Origin: Streptomyces sp. SAI-127
GTDB taxonomy: Bacteria; Actinomycetota; Actinomycetes; Streptomycetales; Streptomycetaceae
Direction of reading: 5' to 3'
DNA length: 64,000 nt
Assembly: GCF_029894425.1 (NCBI RefSeq)
Contig: NZ_JARXYJ010000001.1
Location: forward strand, 8,824,501-8,888,500
In this document: positions 29,058-38,760 of the stretch, one piece after another
Position numbering within the stretch: position 1 is the first letter of the stretch
Layout of the letters: each line of letters begins with the position of its first letter
Made by a program: the position numbers and the translations under genes
The notes under the pieces: generated by a model
Told to the model about the DNA's origin: nothing
The model's input: only the letters and a program-made list of their open reading frames with translations
Database searches by the model: none

Positions 29058-29298
29058 CGCTTCTCGCCACCAGGTCTCCCGTATGGCGAAGCGCGGGATG
29101 GTCCGCCGGGAGGGGTGCGTCCAGGGTGGCCGCCGTGCGTTCGTGGTGATCGCCCCGGAGGGACGCGGGGCGATCGCCGAGGCGGCGCCCCGCCATGTGG
29201 AGACCGTGCGCCGCCTGTTCGTCGACCTCCTCACGCCGGAGGAGCTCGAGGCGCTCTGCCGTATCTCCCGTCGCGTGCTCGAGCAGTTGGAGAAGTGA
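29058..29298 (+). pseudogene. marR remnant, C-terminal piece
   Basis: The plus strand encodes HQVSRMAKRGMVRREGC, GGRRAFVVIAPEGRGAIAE and HVETVRRLFVDLLTPEELE. This is the recognition helix end, wing and C-terminal dimer helices of a MarR protein. The reading frame breaks just upstream: CGCTTCTCGCCACCAG appears to have one extra base compared with an expected SRFSHQ-type reading. The ATG at 29083 has no ribosome binding site and would give a protein lacking the helix-turn-helix. Confidence 0.6.
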
Positions 29299-29366
29299 AC
29301 TCCGCGGGGGAGCCGGGTGGCGCTGAGGTGTGCGGAATAGCCGGGGGCGGGGGTGCGTTGCGGGGG

Positions 29367-29384
29367 TATAGTTGATGCATCAAC
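29367..29384 (+). promoter_or_regulatory. Perfect MarR-type box and -10 of the LLM oxidoreductase gene
   Basis: GTTGATGCATCAAC (29371-29384) is a perfect 14-bp palindrome overlapping the -10 TATAGT (29367-29372). It is the best of three related boxes around the marR remnant. Confidence 0.65.
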
Positions 29385-29404
29385 CAGCAGGAAGGGTGAG
29401 GGCG

Positions 29405-30511
29405 ATGCAGTTCGGCATCTTCACCGTCGGTGACGTGGCCACCGACCCGCACACGGGTCGTACGCCCACCGAGCACGAGCGGATCAAGGCGATGACCGCG
29501 ATCGCGCGGAAGGCCGAGGAGGTCGGACTCGACGTGTTCGCGACCGGTGAGCACCACAACCGGCCGTTCGTGCCCTCGTCGCCGACGACCCTGCTCGGCT
29601 GGATCGCCGCGCGCACCGAGCGGATCATCCTGTCGACGTCCACCACGCTGATCACCACCAACGACCCGGTGAAGATCGCCGAGGACTACGCGATGCTCCA
29701 GCACCTGGCCGACGGGCGCGTCGACCTGATGATGGGCCGCGGCAACACCGGCCCGGTCTATCCGTGGTTCGGCAAGGACATCCGCGACGGCATCGGCCTC
29801 GCCATCGAGAACTACGCGCTGCTGCGCCGGCTGTGGCGCGAGGACGTCGTCGACTGGGAGGGGAAGTTCCGCACGCCGTTGCAGGGCTTCACCTCCACGC
29901 CGCGGCCGCTGGACGGCGTACCGCCGTTCGTCTGGCACGGCTCCATCCGCTCCCCGGAGATCGCCGAGCAGGCCGCGTACTACGGCGACGGCTTCTTCCA
30001 CAACAACATCTTCTGGCCGAAGGAGCACACCGGGAAGCTGATCGACCTCTACCGGCAGCGGTACGCCCACTACGGCCACGGCACACCCGAGCAGGCCGTC
30101 GTCGGCCTCGGCGGCCAGGTCTACATGCGGCACAGCTCCCAGGACGCGATCCGGGAGTTCCGCCCGGTCTTCGACCACTCACCGGTGATGGGCGGCGGCG
30201 TCTCGATGGAGGAGTACATGGAGCAGACCCCGCTGACCGTCGGCACGCCCGAGCAGGTCATCGAGAAGACGCTCTCCTTCCGCGAGTACGCCGGTGACTA
30301 TCAGCGCCAGCTGTTCGTGGTGGACGGCGGCGGCATCCCGCTGAAGACGGCACTGGAGCAGATCGACATGCTCGGCGAGGAGGTCGTACCGGTGCTGCGC
30401 GAGGAGTTCGCGGCGCGGCGGCCGGCCGGAGTGCCGGACGCCCCGACCCACGCCTCCCTGCTCGCGGCCCGCGACGCCGAGAGCGCGCGGGCCGCCGGGC
30501 AAGGGGTCTGA
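29405..30511 (+). CDS. LLM class flavin-dependent oxidoreductase
   Basis: A 368-residue luciferase-like monooxygenase fold protein. Family landmarks are MQFGIFTVGD at the start, FATGEHHNRPFVPSSP, ILSTSTTLITTNDPVKIAED and DLMMGRGNTGPVYPW. It should use FMN supplied by a reductase or coenzyme F420; the substrate is unknown. The ATG is preceded by GGAAGG. An in-frame ATG lies within the promoter box and is rejected as start. Confidence 0.87.
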   Translation: MQFGIFTVGDVATDPHTGRTPTEHERIKAMTAIARKAEEVGLDVFATGEHHNRPFVPSSPTTLLGWIAARTERIILSTSTTLITTNDPVKIAEDYAMLQHLADGRVDLMMGRGNTGPVYPWFGKDIRDGIGLAIENYALLRRLWREDVVDWEGKFRTPLQGFTSTPRPLDGVPPFVWHGSIRSPEIAEQAAYYGDGFFHNNIFWPKEHTGKLIDLYRQRYAHYGHGTPEQAVVGLGGQVYMRHSSQDAIREFRPVFDHSPVMGGGVSMEEYMEQTPLTVGTPEQVIEKTLSFREYAGDYQRQLFVVDGGGIPLKTALEQIDMLGEEVVPVLREEFAARRPAGVPDAPTHASLLAARDAESARAAGQGV

Positions 30512-30568
30512 GACCGTACGAACCGCACTCCGGACCGCGTGCAGACGCGTCCGGGAGGGAGAGGAATC

Positions 30569-31000
30569 ATGACCGACAACGTCAACGCGTACCCGGCCAC
30601 CGACGGGGTCGCGCCCGACCGCTGGGCCAGCGCGCTGCACCTCTTCGACAATGGCGTCGGGGTGCCGCACGAGGAGACCACGGTCGAGCGCTGGGAGCGT
30701 GCCGGGCTGCTGTTCGAGGCGCGGGACTACAGCGGTGCCGCGAAGCTCCTCGCCGTCGTCGTCGAGGAGGCGCCGGAACAGACCGGTCCCCGGCTGCTGC
30801 TGGCCCGCGCCTACTACCACTCCGCACAACTGAAGCGCGCCGAGGAGCAGTTGCGCGTGATCGTCGAGCGCGATCCGGTGGAGCACTACGCCCACCTGAT
30901 GCTGGGACGCACCCTGCAGCGTCAGGGACGCCAGGACGAGGCGGAGCCCTGGCTGCGGATGGCGGGCGCGTTCGCGGGCGAGTTCCCGGACGGCGAGTGA
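30569..31000 (+). CDS. Tetratricopeptide repeat protein
   Basis: A 143-residue soluble helical protein with about two to three TPR units (RWERAGLLFEARDYSGAAKL, then RLLLARAYYHSAQLKRAEEQ and HLMLGRTLQRQGRQDEAEPW). It is likely a protein-protein interaction scaffold with no recognisable enzyme domain. RBS GGGAGGGAGAGG. It follows the LLM gene by 57 bases on the same strand and ends before a very strong hairpin. Confidence 0.83.
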   Translation: MTDNVNAYPATDGVAPDRWASALHLFDNGVGVPHEETTVERWERAGLLFEARDYSGAAKLLAVVVEEAPEQTGPRLLLARAYYHSAQLKRAEEQLRVIVERDPVEHYAHLMLGRTLQRQGRQDEAEPWLRMAGAFAGEFPDGE

Positions 31001-31010
31001 CGGAGATGTC

Positions 31011-31048
31011 GAGCACCGCGTGGCCCCGGCCGGGGCCACGCGGTGCTC
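31011..31048 (+). terminator. Strong 17-bp hairpin terminator
   Basis: A perfect 17-bp stem, GAGCACCGCGTGGCCCC with its exact complement, closes on a GGCC loop. There is no long T run, as is usual in Streptomyces. It isolates the TPR gene from the choline dehydrogenase promoter. Confidence 0.85.
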
Positions 31049-31060
31049 GTTCGATCAGTA

Positions 31061-31096
31061 GTTGCGTGGCTCGCAACCTGGTGCGTATGACGCTAC
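31061..31096 (+). promoter_or_regulatory. Tandem IclR-type boxes upstream of betA
   Basis: GTTGCGTGGCTCGCAAC (31061-31077) has both halves perfect. GGTGCGTATGACGCTAC (31080-31096) has two mismatches in ten conserved positions. The period is 19 bp. The betA promoter elements themselves are not clear. Confidence 0.65.
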
Positions 31097-31145
31097 CCGT
31101 ACTAGCATGCCGCGCGTATCTACGGCGCGAGCGAGACGAGGCATC

Positions 31146-32816
31146 ATGGCTCCTCAGCAGTACGACTTCGTCATCGTCGGCGGTGGATCGGCCGGCAGCG
31201 CACTGGCCAACCGGCTCTCCGCCGACCCGGGCAACCGGGTGCTGGTCCTGGAGGCCGGCCGGCCCGACTACCCGTGGGACGTCTTCATCCACATGCCCGC
31301 GGCACTGACCTACCCGATCGGCAGCCGCTTCTACGACTGGAAGTACGAGTCCGAACCCGAGCCGCACATGGGCGGCCGGCGCGTCTACCACGCCCGCGGC
31401 AAGGTGCTGGGCGGCTCCAGCAGCATCAACGGCATGATCTTCCAGCGCGGAAACCCCTTGGACTACGAGCGCTGGGCCGCCGACCCCGGCATGGAGACCT
31501 GGGACTACGCGCACTGCCTGCCGTACTTCAAGCGCATGGAGAACTGTCTCGCGGCCGACCCCGACGACGAGTTCCGCGGCCACGACGGACCGCTCGTCCT
31601 GGAACGCGGCCCGGCCACCAACCCGCTCTTCACCGCCTTCCAGAAGGCCACCGAGGAGGCCGGGTACGCGCCCACGGACGACGTCAACGGCTACCGGCAG
31701 GAGGGCTTCGCCAAGTTCGACCGCAATGTCCACCGCGGGCGCCGCCTGTCGGCCTCGAAGGCGTATCTGAAGCCCGCCCGCAAACGCCCCAACCTCACGG
31801 TCACGACCCGCGCCCTCGTCACCCGCGTCCTGTTCGAGGGCAAGCGGGCGGTCGGCGTCGAGTACCGGCGCGGCAAGGGTGCGCCGCAGCAGGTGCGCGC
31901 CAAGGAGGTCATCCTCTGCGGTGGCGCGATCAACTCCCCGCAGCTGCTCCAGCTGTCCGGCGTGGGCAACGCCGGGGAACTGAGCGCGCTCGGCATCGAC
32001 GTGGTCCACGACCTGCCGGGCGTCGGCGAGAACATGCAGGACCACCTGGAGGTGTACATCCAGTACGCCTGCAAGCAGCCCGTCTCCATGCAGCCGTACC
32101 TCGCGAAATGGCGCGCCCCCTTCATCGGCCTGCAGTGGCTCTTCCGCAAGGGTCCCGCCGCGACCAACCACTTCGAGGCCGGCGGCTTCGCCCGCAGCAA
32201 CGAGGACGTGGACTACCCCAACCTGATGTTCCACTTCCTGCCCATCGCGGTCCGCTACGACGGCTCCGTGCCCGCGGGCGGACACGGCTACCAGGTGCAT
32301 GTGGGACCCATGTACTCCGACGCCCTCGGCTCGGTGAAGATCAGGAGCAGGAACCCGGACGAGCACCCGGCGCTGCGCTTCAACTACCTGTCCACCGAGC
32401 AGGACCGCCGCGAGTGGGTCGAGGCGATCCGCGTCGCGCGGAGACTGCTCAACCAGCCCGCCCTCGCCCCCTACAACGGCGGGGAGATCTCGCCCGGACC
32501 GTCCGTCGAGAGTGACGAGGAGATCCTCGCCTGGGTCGCCAAGGACGGCGAGACGGCCCTGCACCCCTCCTGCACCTGCAAGATGGGCACCGACGAGATG
32601 GCCGTCGTGGACCCCGCCACCATGCGCGTGCACGGAGTCGAGGGGCTGCGTGTCGTCGACGCGTCGGTGATGCCCTATGTCACCAACGGAAACATCTACG
32701 CGCCGGTGATGATGATCGCGGAGAAGGCGGCCGACCTCATCCTCGGCAAGGAGCCGCTTCCTGCTTCCAAGGCCGCGTACTACCGGCACCGGGACGCCCG
32801 GACGCAGGCGGGGTAA
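31146..32816 (+). CDS. betA: Choline dehydrogenase, GMC oxidoreductase
   Basis: A 556-residue GMC flavoenzyme that oxidises choline to betaine aldehyde. It has the N-terminal FAD fold ([18 protein letters not shown]), the GMC signature [18 protein letters not shown], the second signature [15 protein letters not shown], and the active-site region HPSCTCKMG with [17 protein letters not shown]. The ATG is preceded by GACGAGG. Length and motifs fit BetA. With betB downstream it supplies glycine betaine to the Rieske demethylase. Electrons should enter the respiratory chain. Confidence 0.9.
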   Translation: MAPQQYDFVIVGGGSAGSALANRLSADPGNRVLVLEAGRPDYPWDVFIHMPAALTYPIGSRFYDWKYESEPEPHMGGRRVYHARGKVLGGSSSINGMIFQRGNPLDYERWAADPGMETWDYAHCLPYFKRMENCLAADPDDEFRGHDGPLVLERGPATNPLFTAFQKATEEAGYAPTDDVNGYRQEGFAKFDRNVHRGRRLSASKAYLKPARKRPNLTVTTRALVTRVLFEGKRAVGVEYRRGKGAPQQVRAKEVILCGGAINSPQLLQLSGVGNAGELSALGIDVVHDLPGVGENMQDHLEVYIQYACKQPVSMQPYLAKWRAPFIGLQWLFRKGPAATNHFEAGGFARSNEDVDYPNLMFHFLPIAVRYDGSVPAGGHGYQVHVGPMYSDALGSVKIRSRNPDEHPALRFNYLSTEQDRREWVEAIRVARRLLNQPALAPYNGGEISPGPSVESDEEILAWVAKDGETALHPSCTCKMGTDEMAVVDPATMRVHGVEGLRVVDASVMPYVTNGNIYAPVMMIAEKAADLILGKEPLPASKAAYYRHRDARTQAG

Positions 32817-32922
32817 CGCAGTTTTTTCACGGGGCCGCTTGCGTCGGAAACCCGCCCCGTCGGCTCGGGATCATGCCCCCCGCACGGCTGCCCGATTGTC
32901 GAAACCGTCATCCCCCAACCCC

Positions 32923-32987
32923 TTGACGTGGGTTCATGCATTCTCCAGAGTGTTCCACCACAAGCAATGCGGTGCGCGATGCGCAAC
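32923..32987 (+). promoter_or_regulatory. betB-proVWX promoter with tandem IclR-type boxes
   Basis: The -35 is TTGACG (32923-32928) and the -10-like CAGAGT (32946-32951), with a 17-bp spacer. Directly after come GTTCCACCACAAGCAAT (32952-32968) and GGTGCGCGATGCGCAAC (32971-32987), again with 19-bp period. This is the same geometry as at mscR and dmg, and fits repression of the betB-transporter operon. Confidence 0.6.
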
Positions 32988-33012
32988 GAGAATCGCTCGA
33001 AGGGCTCCCCAG

Positions 33013-34482
33013 GTGGCAGACCTGTATGTGGACGGGAAGTGGCGGGAGCCGGTGGCCGGAGGCCATCGGGAGATCCGATGTCCCGCCGACGGCACGCTTT
33101 CCGCGACCGTGTCCGAAGGGACCCGCCCCGACACCGAGGCGGCCGTCGCCGCCGCCCGCCGGGCCTTCGACGAAGGGCCCTGGCCGCGCACCCCGGAGCG
33201 TGAGCGCGGCGCCCTGCTGCTGCGCACCGCCGACCTGCTCGAGCGTGACGCCAAGGAGTTCGCGCGCGCCGAATCGCTGGACACCGGCAAGCGGCTGGTG
33301 GAGAGCGAGTACGACATCGCCGACGTCGTCTCCTGTCTTCGCTATTACGGCGGGCTCGGCGGCACCGACGCCGGCCGTGTGATCGACACCGGACGGGACG
33401 ACGCCGTCAGCCGCGTGGTCTACGAGCCGATCGGTGTGTGCGGTCTGATCACACCGTGGAACTACCCTCTTCTGCAAGCGAGTTGGAAGGTCGCTCCGGC
33501 CCTTCTGGCCGGTGACACGATCATCCTCAAGCCCAGCGAGCTCACCCCTTCCACCGCGATCCTGCTGATGAAGGCGCTGGAGGAGGCCGGACTGCCCGCC
33601 GGTGCGGCCAACCTCGTCCTCGGTACCGGACCCGAGGTGGGTGCGCCCCTCTCCGAGGATCCCCGCGTCGACATGGTCTCCTTCACCGGGGGCGTGGAGA
33701 CCGGCAAACGGATCATGGCGACGGCCGCCGCGAGCGTGAAGAAGGTCGCGCTGGAACTCGGCGGCAAGAATCCCAACGTCGTCTTCGCCGACGCCGACTT
33801 CGAGACGGCCGTGGACTTCGCGCTCACGGCCGTCTTCCTGCATTCGGGACAGGTCTGCTCGGCCGGTGCCCGGCTGATCGTCGAGGACTCCCTGCACGAC
33901 CGCTTCGTCGACGAGGTGGTCCGCCGGGCCCGGCGGATCCGCCTCGGCGGGCCCTTCGATCCCGAGGCCGAGACCGGGGCTCTGATCTCGGCGCAGCACC
34001 TGGAGAAGGTCGAGGCGTACGTCGCCGCAGGACTCGCCGAAGGTGCCGTCCTGCGCTGCGGCGGTGAGCGCCCCGACGACCCCGCCCTCGCGAACGGCCA
34101 CTACTACCCGCCCACCGTGCTCGACGAGTGCCGGCAGGACATGCGGGTGGTGCACGAGGAGTCCTTCGGGCCGGTGCTGACCGTGGAACGCTTCTCCGGT
34201 GAGGACGACGCCGTACGCATCGCCAACGACACGGAGTACGGACTCGCCGGTGCCGTCTGGACGCAGGACGCCGGGAAGGCCCAGCGGGTGGCCCGCCGAC
34301 TGCGGCACGGCACCGTGTGGATCAACGACTACCACCCCTATGTGCCACAGGCCGAATGGGGTGGCTTCGGGCACTCCGGTGTGGGCCGGGAACTGGGACC
34401 GACCGGCCTTGACGAGTACCGCGAGCCCAAGCACATCTGGCAGAACATCCAACCCCGGCCGCAGCACTGGTTCCGCGGCTGA
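33013..34482 (+). CDS. betB: Betaine aldehyde dehydrogenase
   Basis: A 489-residue aldehyde dehydrogenase. The nucleophile is C282 ([12 protein letters not shown]) and the base E248 (LELGGKNPN); [19 protein letters not shown] and [14 protein letters not shown] fit the betaine aldehyde branch. The GTG start follows GAAGGG at 8 nt; upstream codons would cross the promoter boxes. It converts betaine aldehyde to glycine betaine using NAD. It lies 20 bases before the importer genes, so synthesis and uptake of betaine share a promoter. Confidence 0.9.
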   Translation: MADLYVDGKWREPVAGGHREIRCPADGTLSATVSEGTRPDTEAAVAAARRAFDEGPWPRTPERERGALLLRTADLLERDAKEFARAESLDTGKRLVESEYDIADVVSCLRYYGGLGGTDAGRVIDTGRDDAVSRVVYEPIGVCGLITPWNYPLLQASWKVAPALLAGDTIILKPSELTPSTAILLMKALEEAGLPAGAANLVLGTGPEVGAPLSEDPRVDMVSFTGGVETGKRIMATAAASVKKVALELGGKNPNVVFADADFETAVDFALTAVFLHSGQVCSAGARLIVEDSLHDRFVDEVVRRARRIRLGGPFDPEAETGALISAQHLEKVEAYVAAGLAEGAVLRCGGERPDDPALANGHYYPPTVLDECRQDMRVVHEESFGPVLTVERFSGEDDAVRIANDTEYGLAGAVWTQDAGKAQRVARRLRHGTVWINDYHPYVPQAEWGGFGHSGVGRELGPTGLDEYREPKHIWQNIQPRPQHWFRG

Positions 34483-34502
34483 ACGCCGAGAAGAGGTCGA
34501 CC

Positions 34503-35591
34503 ATGACCCCAACCCAGACCGAGGTGCCGCCGCGCCGCGGCACCCCCGAGGACGCGGCGCCCACGCCCGTCATATCCGTACGCGGGCTGTGGAAGGTGTT
34601 CGGGCCGAAGGCGGACCAGGTACCGGACTCCGAGGAGCTGCGCGGGCTCACCCGCCGCGAACTCATGGACCGCACCGGCTGCACCGCCGCCGTGCGTGAC
34701 GTGCACTTCGACGTCGCGCCCGGCGAGGTCTTCGTCGTCATGGGACTGTCCGGCTCCGGCAAGTCCACCCTGGTGCGCTGTCTGACCCGGCTGATCGAGC
34801 CCACCGCCGGTGAGATCGTCTTCGAGGGCGAGGACATCCGGGACGCCGACGAGCGGCGGCTGCGCGAACTGCGGCGCAGCAAGTTCTCCATGGTCTTCCA
34901 GCACTTCGGTCTGCTGCCCCACCGCCGCGTCGTCGAGAACGTGGCGTTCGGGCTGGAGATCCGCGGCATGGGCCGGGCCGAGCGCACCAGGCGGGCGCTG
35001 GAGGTGGTCGAACTCGTGGGCCTGTCGGGGTACGAGAACTCCTATCCCGACCAGCTCTCCGGCGGTATGCAGCAACGCGTGGGCCTGGCACGGGCGTTGG
35101 CCGGGGATCCGGACGTCCTCCTCTTCGACGAGCCGTTCTCGGCGCTCGACCCGCTGATCCGCCGTGACATGCAGAGCGAGGTCATCCGGCTGCACCACGA
35201 GGTCGGCAAGACGATGGTGTTCATCACCCACGACCTCTCCGAGGCGCTGAAGCTCGGCGACCGGATCCTCATCATGCGCGACGGCAAGATGGTCCAGTGC
35301 GGCACCGGCGACGAACTCGTGGGCGCCCCCGCCGACGACTACGTACGTGACTTCGTGAAGGACGTGGCGCGCGGCGATGTGCTGACCCTGCGCTGGATCA
35401 TGCGTCCGGCGACACCCGAAGACCCCCTGGACGGGCCCGAGCTGGGCCCCGACGTCGTGGTGAAGGAGGCCACCCGGGCGGTGCTAGCGGCCGACAAGCC
35501 CGTCAAGGTCGTCGAGAACGGCAAGCTGATCGGCATCGTCGGCGACGAGGAGATCCTCGCGGTGGTCGCCGGGCAGGAAGGCGACGCGTGA
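34503..35591 (+). CDS. proV: Glycine betaine/proline ABC importer ATPase
   Basis: A 362-residue ProV/OpuAA-type ATPase. It has a typical N-terminal extension ([18 protein letters not shown]), Walker [10 protein letters not shown], signature [16 protein letters not shown], Walker [15 protein letters not shown] and a C-terminal regulatory part that resembles one CBS repeat. It powers uptake of betaine or a related quaternary amine. Its stop overlaps the permease start. Confidence 0.92.
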   Translation: MTPTQTEVPPRRGTPEDAAPTPVISVRGLWKVFGPKADQVPDSEELRGLTRRELMDRTGCTAAVRDVHFDVAPGEVFVVMGLSGSGKSTLVRCLTRLIEPTAGEIVFEGEDIRDADERRLRELRRSKFSMVFQHFGLLPHRRVVENVAFGLEIRGMGRAERTRRALEVVELVGLSGYENSYPDQLSGGMQQRVGLARALAGDPDVLLFDEPFSALDPLIRRDMQSEVIRLHHEVGKTMVFITHDLSEALKLGDRILIMRDGKMVQCGTGDELVGAPADDYVRDFVKDVARGDVLTLRWIMRPATPEDPLDGPELGPDVVVKEATRAVLAADKPVKVVENGKLIGIVGDEEILAVVAGQEGDA

Positions 35592-37600
35592 TGACCGTCG
35601 TCATGGAGAAACCCGGGCAACCGGGGCAGACGAAGCAGGCCGAACCGCCTCCGCCCGCAGCTCCCGTACGCAGGATCAGCCGGTCCATGGTGGTCGCCGC
35701 GATCCTGGTCGTCTGGCTCGTCCTCTTCGCCGTACTGCGCGGAAAGCAGACCCTGTCGCTGGCCGCGGCCGACCTCACCGATCTGCACCGCTGGCTCAAC
35801 GACGTCAACGACTCCATCGGCGCCAACCGCAACTCCAACCCGCTCTTCCTGTACGGCTTCAACGAGATCCGACTGGTCATCGACAACCTGGTGACCTTCG
35901 TGCAGGACCTGATCTCCCAGCCGTCCGGTGACCGCCCGCTCCCGCAGATCGGCTGGCTCGGAGTCGTCGGCCTCGCCGGCTACGTCTCCTGGGCGGTGGC
36001 CAACTGGCGGGTCGCGCTGCTGGCCGTGGCCGGCTTCACCTTCCTCGGGCTGCAGGGCCTGTGGCAGGAGAGCATGGACACCCTGGCCCTGACCCTCTCG
36101 GCGGTCCTGGTGGCGCTGCTGTTCGCCGTCCCGCTGGGCGTGTGGGCGGGCCTGTCCCCACGGGCCAACCGGATCGTCACGCCGTTCCTCGACTTCATGC
36201 AGACGATGCCGACCTTCGTCTACCTGGCGCCGCTGACCCTGTTCTTCCTGATCGGGGGGGCCTCCGCCACCATCGCCACCGTCATCTACGCGGCACCGCC
36301 GGCCATCCGCATCACCGCGCACGCCATCCGTTCCGTGCCCGCGACGACGGTCGAGGCCGCCGCCTCGATGGGCGCCACCCGCAGACAGTCGCTGCTGAAG
36401 GTCCTGTTGCCGATGTCCAAGCGGACCGTGGTGATGGGCATCAACCAGACCATCATGGCCGCCCTGGCCATGGTGACCATCGCGGCCCTGATCGACGCCC
36501 CCGGGCTCGGCAAGACCGTCGTGCAGGCCCTGCAGTCCCTCGACGTCGGTACGGCCTTCAACGCGGGCCTCGCCATCGTCGTCATGGCGATCGTTCTGGA
36601 CCGGGTCACCACCGCGGCGAGCGGACGCGCGGAGGCGGCCCGGCGCTCCGGCAGCGCCCTGCTCAAGTGGCGGCGGCACCTGCTCGCCGCCGGGGGAGTG
36701 GTGGCGGCCGTACTCGTGTATCTGTCGCACACCTATCTGTGGGCGGCCGAGTTCCCCGGCGACGGCAGCACCGGCGGCAACATCGCCAAAGCGGCCGACG
36801 ACGTGACCACCTGGGCGCAGGACAACCTGTCGGGGCTGACCAACGGTTTCCGCGACGCCATCACCAACGGCCTGCTCAACCCGTTCCAGACGCTGCTGAC
36901 CGACTCGCCGTGGTGGCTCGTCGGCGCCGCCCTGATCGGGATCGCGGTGGTGCTGGGCGGCTGGCGCGCCGGCATCACCACCGCCGTGTGCGTGGGACTC
37001 CTGGTCGCCACCGGAGTGTGGTCGGACGGTATGACGACCCTGGCCTCGACCGTCGTGGCGACCGTGCTGGTCATGCTGCTCGGTGTCGTCTTCGGGGTGT
37101 GGATGGGACGCAGCGCGCTGGTGGACCGGATGGTGCGGCCCACCCTCGACGCGGCCCAGGTCATGCCGCCGTTCGTCTATCTCGTGCCGTTCCTCGCCCT
37201 GTTCGGCGCGACCCGGTTCACGGCCATCGTCGCCGCGATCGTCTACGCGGCCCCGGTCGCCATCAAGATCATCGCCGACGGGGTGCGGACCGTGCCCGCG
37301 ACCACGGTCGAGGCGGCGACCTCCACCGGGTGCAACACCTGGCAGATCATCACCAAGGTCCAGCTGCCGATGGCCCGCAGCGCCCTGACGCTCGCGACCA
37401 ACCAGGGCCTGATCTACGTGCTGTCGATGGTCGTCGTCGGCGGCCTGGTCGGCGCCGGGGCCCTCGGCTACGACGTGGTCGCCGGCTTCTCGCAGGGACA
37501 GCTGTACGGCAAGGGCCTGGCGGCCGGGCTGGCCATCGTGCTGCTCGGCGTCATGTTCGACCGGATCACTCAAGCAGCGGCTCGCCGCACCAGTAATTGA
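35588..37600 (+). CDS. proW: Duplicated betaine ABC importer permease
   Basis: A 670-residue membrane protein containing two ProW-like permease domains in tandem, about residues 150-340 and 470-660. Each has its own EAA loop ([19 protein letters not shown] and [19 protein letters not shown]). Most ProW/OpuAB proteins have a single domain and act as dimers; here the dimer appears fused in one chain. GTG or the adjacent ATG is the start, overlapping the proV stop. Confidence 0.9.
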   Translation: MMTVVMEKPGQPGQTKQAEPPPPAAPVRRISRSMVVAAILVVWLVLFAVLRGKQTLSLAAADLTDLHRWLNDVNDSIGANRNSNPLFLYGFNEIRLVIDNLVTFVQDLISQPSGDRPLPQIGWLGVVGLAGYVSWAVANWRVALLAVAGFTFLGLQGLWQESMDTLALTLSAVLVALLFAVPLGVWAGLSPRANRIVTPFLDFMQTMPTFVYLAPLTLFFLIGGASATIATVIYAAPPAIRITAHAIRSVPATTVEAAASMGATRRQSLLKVLLPMSKRTVVMGINQTIMAALAMVTIAALIDAPGLGKTVVQALQSLDVGTAFNAGLAIVVMAIVLDRVTTAASGRAEAARRSGSALLKWRRHLLAAGGVVAAVLVYLSHTYLWAAEFPGDGSTGGNIAKAADDVTTWAQDNLSGLTNGFRDAITNGLLNPFQTLLTDSPWWLVGAALIGIAVVLGGWRAGITTAVCVGLLVATGVWSDGMTTLASTVVATVLVMLLGVVFGVWMGRSALVDRMVRPTLDAAQVMPPFVYLVPFLALFGATRFTAIVAAIVYAAPVAIKIIADGVRTVPATTVEAATSTGCNTWQIITKVQLPMARSALTLATNQGLIYVLSMVVVGGLVGAGALGYDVVAGFSQGQLYGKGLAAGLAIVLLGVMFDRITQAAARRTSN

Positions 37601-37613
37601 GGAGCACGACACG

Positions 37614-38579
37614 ATGGCAAGACACTGGCGAGCCGGCGCGGCCGGCCTGGCCGTCCTCGGCCTCACCCTCACGGCCTGCGGCGGCGCGAAGGTCGGTGAC
37701 TCCTCGGAGGCCGGCGGCTCGGGCAGCTCCGGCAAGTGCGGCACCTTCAACCTCGCGATCAACCCGTGGGTGGGCTACGAGGCCGACGCGGCGGTCGTCG
37801 CGTACGTCGCCGAGCACGACCTGAAATGCAAGGTCACCAAGAAGGACCTCAAGGAGGAGATCGCCTGGCAGGGCTTCGGCACCGGCGAGGTCGACACCGT
37901 CCTGGAGAACTGGGGCCACGACGACCTGAAGAAGAAGTACATCACCCAGCAGAAGACCGCCGTGGAGGCCGGCCCGACCGGCAACAAGGGCATCATCGGC
38001 TGGTACGTGCCGCCGTGGCTGGCCAAGGCCCACCCGGACATCACCGACTGGAAGAACCTCAACAAGTACGCCGCCGAGTTCAAGACCTCGGAGTCCGGCG
38101 GCAAGGGCCAGCTCCTGGACGGCGACCCGTCGTACGTCACCAACGACGAGGCGCTGGTGAAGAACCTGAAGCTCGACTTCAAGGTGGTGTACGCGGGCAG
38201 CGAGACCGCGCTGATCCAGGCGTACCGCAACGCCGAGAAGAACAAGGAGTGGGTGATCGGCTACTTCTACGAGCCGCAGTGGTTCCTGTCCGAGGTGCCG
38301 CTGGTCAAGGTCGACCTGCCCGCGTACAAGACGGGCTGCGACGCCGATCCGGCCAAGGTCGCCTGTGACTATCCCGTCTACGACCTCGACAAGATCGTCA
38401 GCGCGAAGTTCGCGAAGTCCGGCAGCCCCGCCTATGACCTGGTGAAGAAGTTCAACTGGACGAACGACGACCAGAACACCGTGGCCAAGTACATCGCGGT
38501 GGACAAGATGACGCCGGACGCGGCGGCCAAGAAGTGGGTCGACGCCAACCGCGACAAGGTCGACGCCTGGATCAAGTAG
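37614..38579 (+). CDS. proX: Betaine-binding lipoprotein
   Basis: A 321-residue substrate-binding lipoprotein of the OpuAC/ProX type, with a lipobox ending LTLTAC (C22). Aromatic segments NPWVGYEADA, GWYVPPWLAKAHPD and EPQWF can supply the Trp cage that binds a trimethylammonium group. The protein is tethered outside the membrane and feeds ProVW. It is followed by a strong hairpin, so the transport operon ends here. Confidence 0.92.
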   Translation: MARHWRAGAAGLAVLGLTLTACGGAKVGDSSEAGGSGSSGKCGTFNLAINPWVGYEADAAVVAYVAEHDLKCKVTKKDLKEEIAWQGFGTGEVDTVLENWGHDDLKKKYITQQKTAVEAGPTGNKGIIGWYVPPWLAKAHPDITDWKNLNKYAAEFKTSESGGKGQLLDGDPSYVTNDEALVKNLKLDFKVVYAGSETALIQAYRNAEKNKEWVIGYFYEPQWFLSEVPLVKVDLPAYKTGCDADPAKVACDYPVYDLDKIVSAKFAKSGSPAYDLVKKFNWTNDDQNTVAKYIAVDKMTPDAAAKKWVDANRDKVDAWIK

Positions 38580-38590
38580 CCCGCTCGTGG

Positions 38591-38636
38591 ACGCCCGGTG
38601 GGCGGTGCGCACTCCCGCGCGCCGCCCACCGGGCGT
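38591..38636 (+). terminator. Terminator of the betB-proVWX operon
   Basis: ACGCCCGGTGGGCGG pairs with CCGCCCACCGGGCGT (15 bp). The 16-nt loop can fold further. It lies 12 bases after the proX stop. Confidence 0.82.
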
Positions 38637-38675
38637 TGCCGCTTTCCGGCCCGTTCCGTGACGTCGGCGGGCCTC

Positions 38676-38742
38676 TTGACACCCACCGGCACGGCGGGCA
38701 CATTGAGTTGCGCAGCCTGAATCGTGTTGCGTACAAAGCAAC
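38676..38742 (+). promoter_or_regulatory. dmg promoter with tandem IclR-type boxes
   Basis: The -35 is TTGACA (38676-38681) and the -10-like CACATT (38699-38704), with a 17-bp spacer. Two bases later come GTTGCGCAGCCTGAATC (38707-38723) and GTTGCGTACAAAGCAAC (38726-38742), with 19-bp period. The spacing from -35 to the first box matches the mscR promoter base for base. Confidence 0.68.
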
Positions 38743-38760
38743 TTAACCGGAGGTGCGGCG

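Noticed and set aside
29083..29298. 71-residue MarR-like protein starting at the ATG
   Set aside because: It would lack most of the helix-turn-helix, has no ribosome binding site and the matching N-terminal sequence lies inverted next to it; treated as a remnant.
30582..32789. 735-codon minus-strand frame opposite betA
   Set aside because: Shadow of the GMC oxidoreductase gene; it would also cross the terminator hairpin and the IclR-type boxes.
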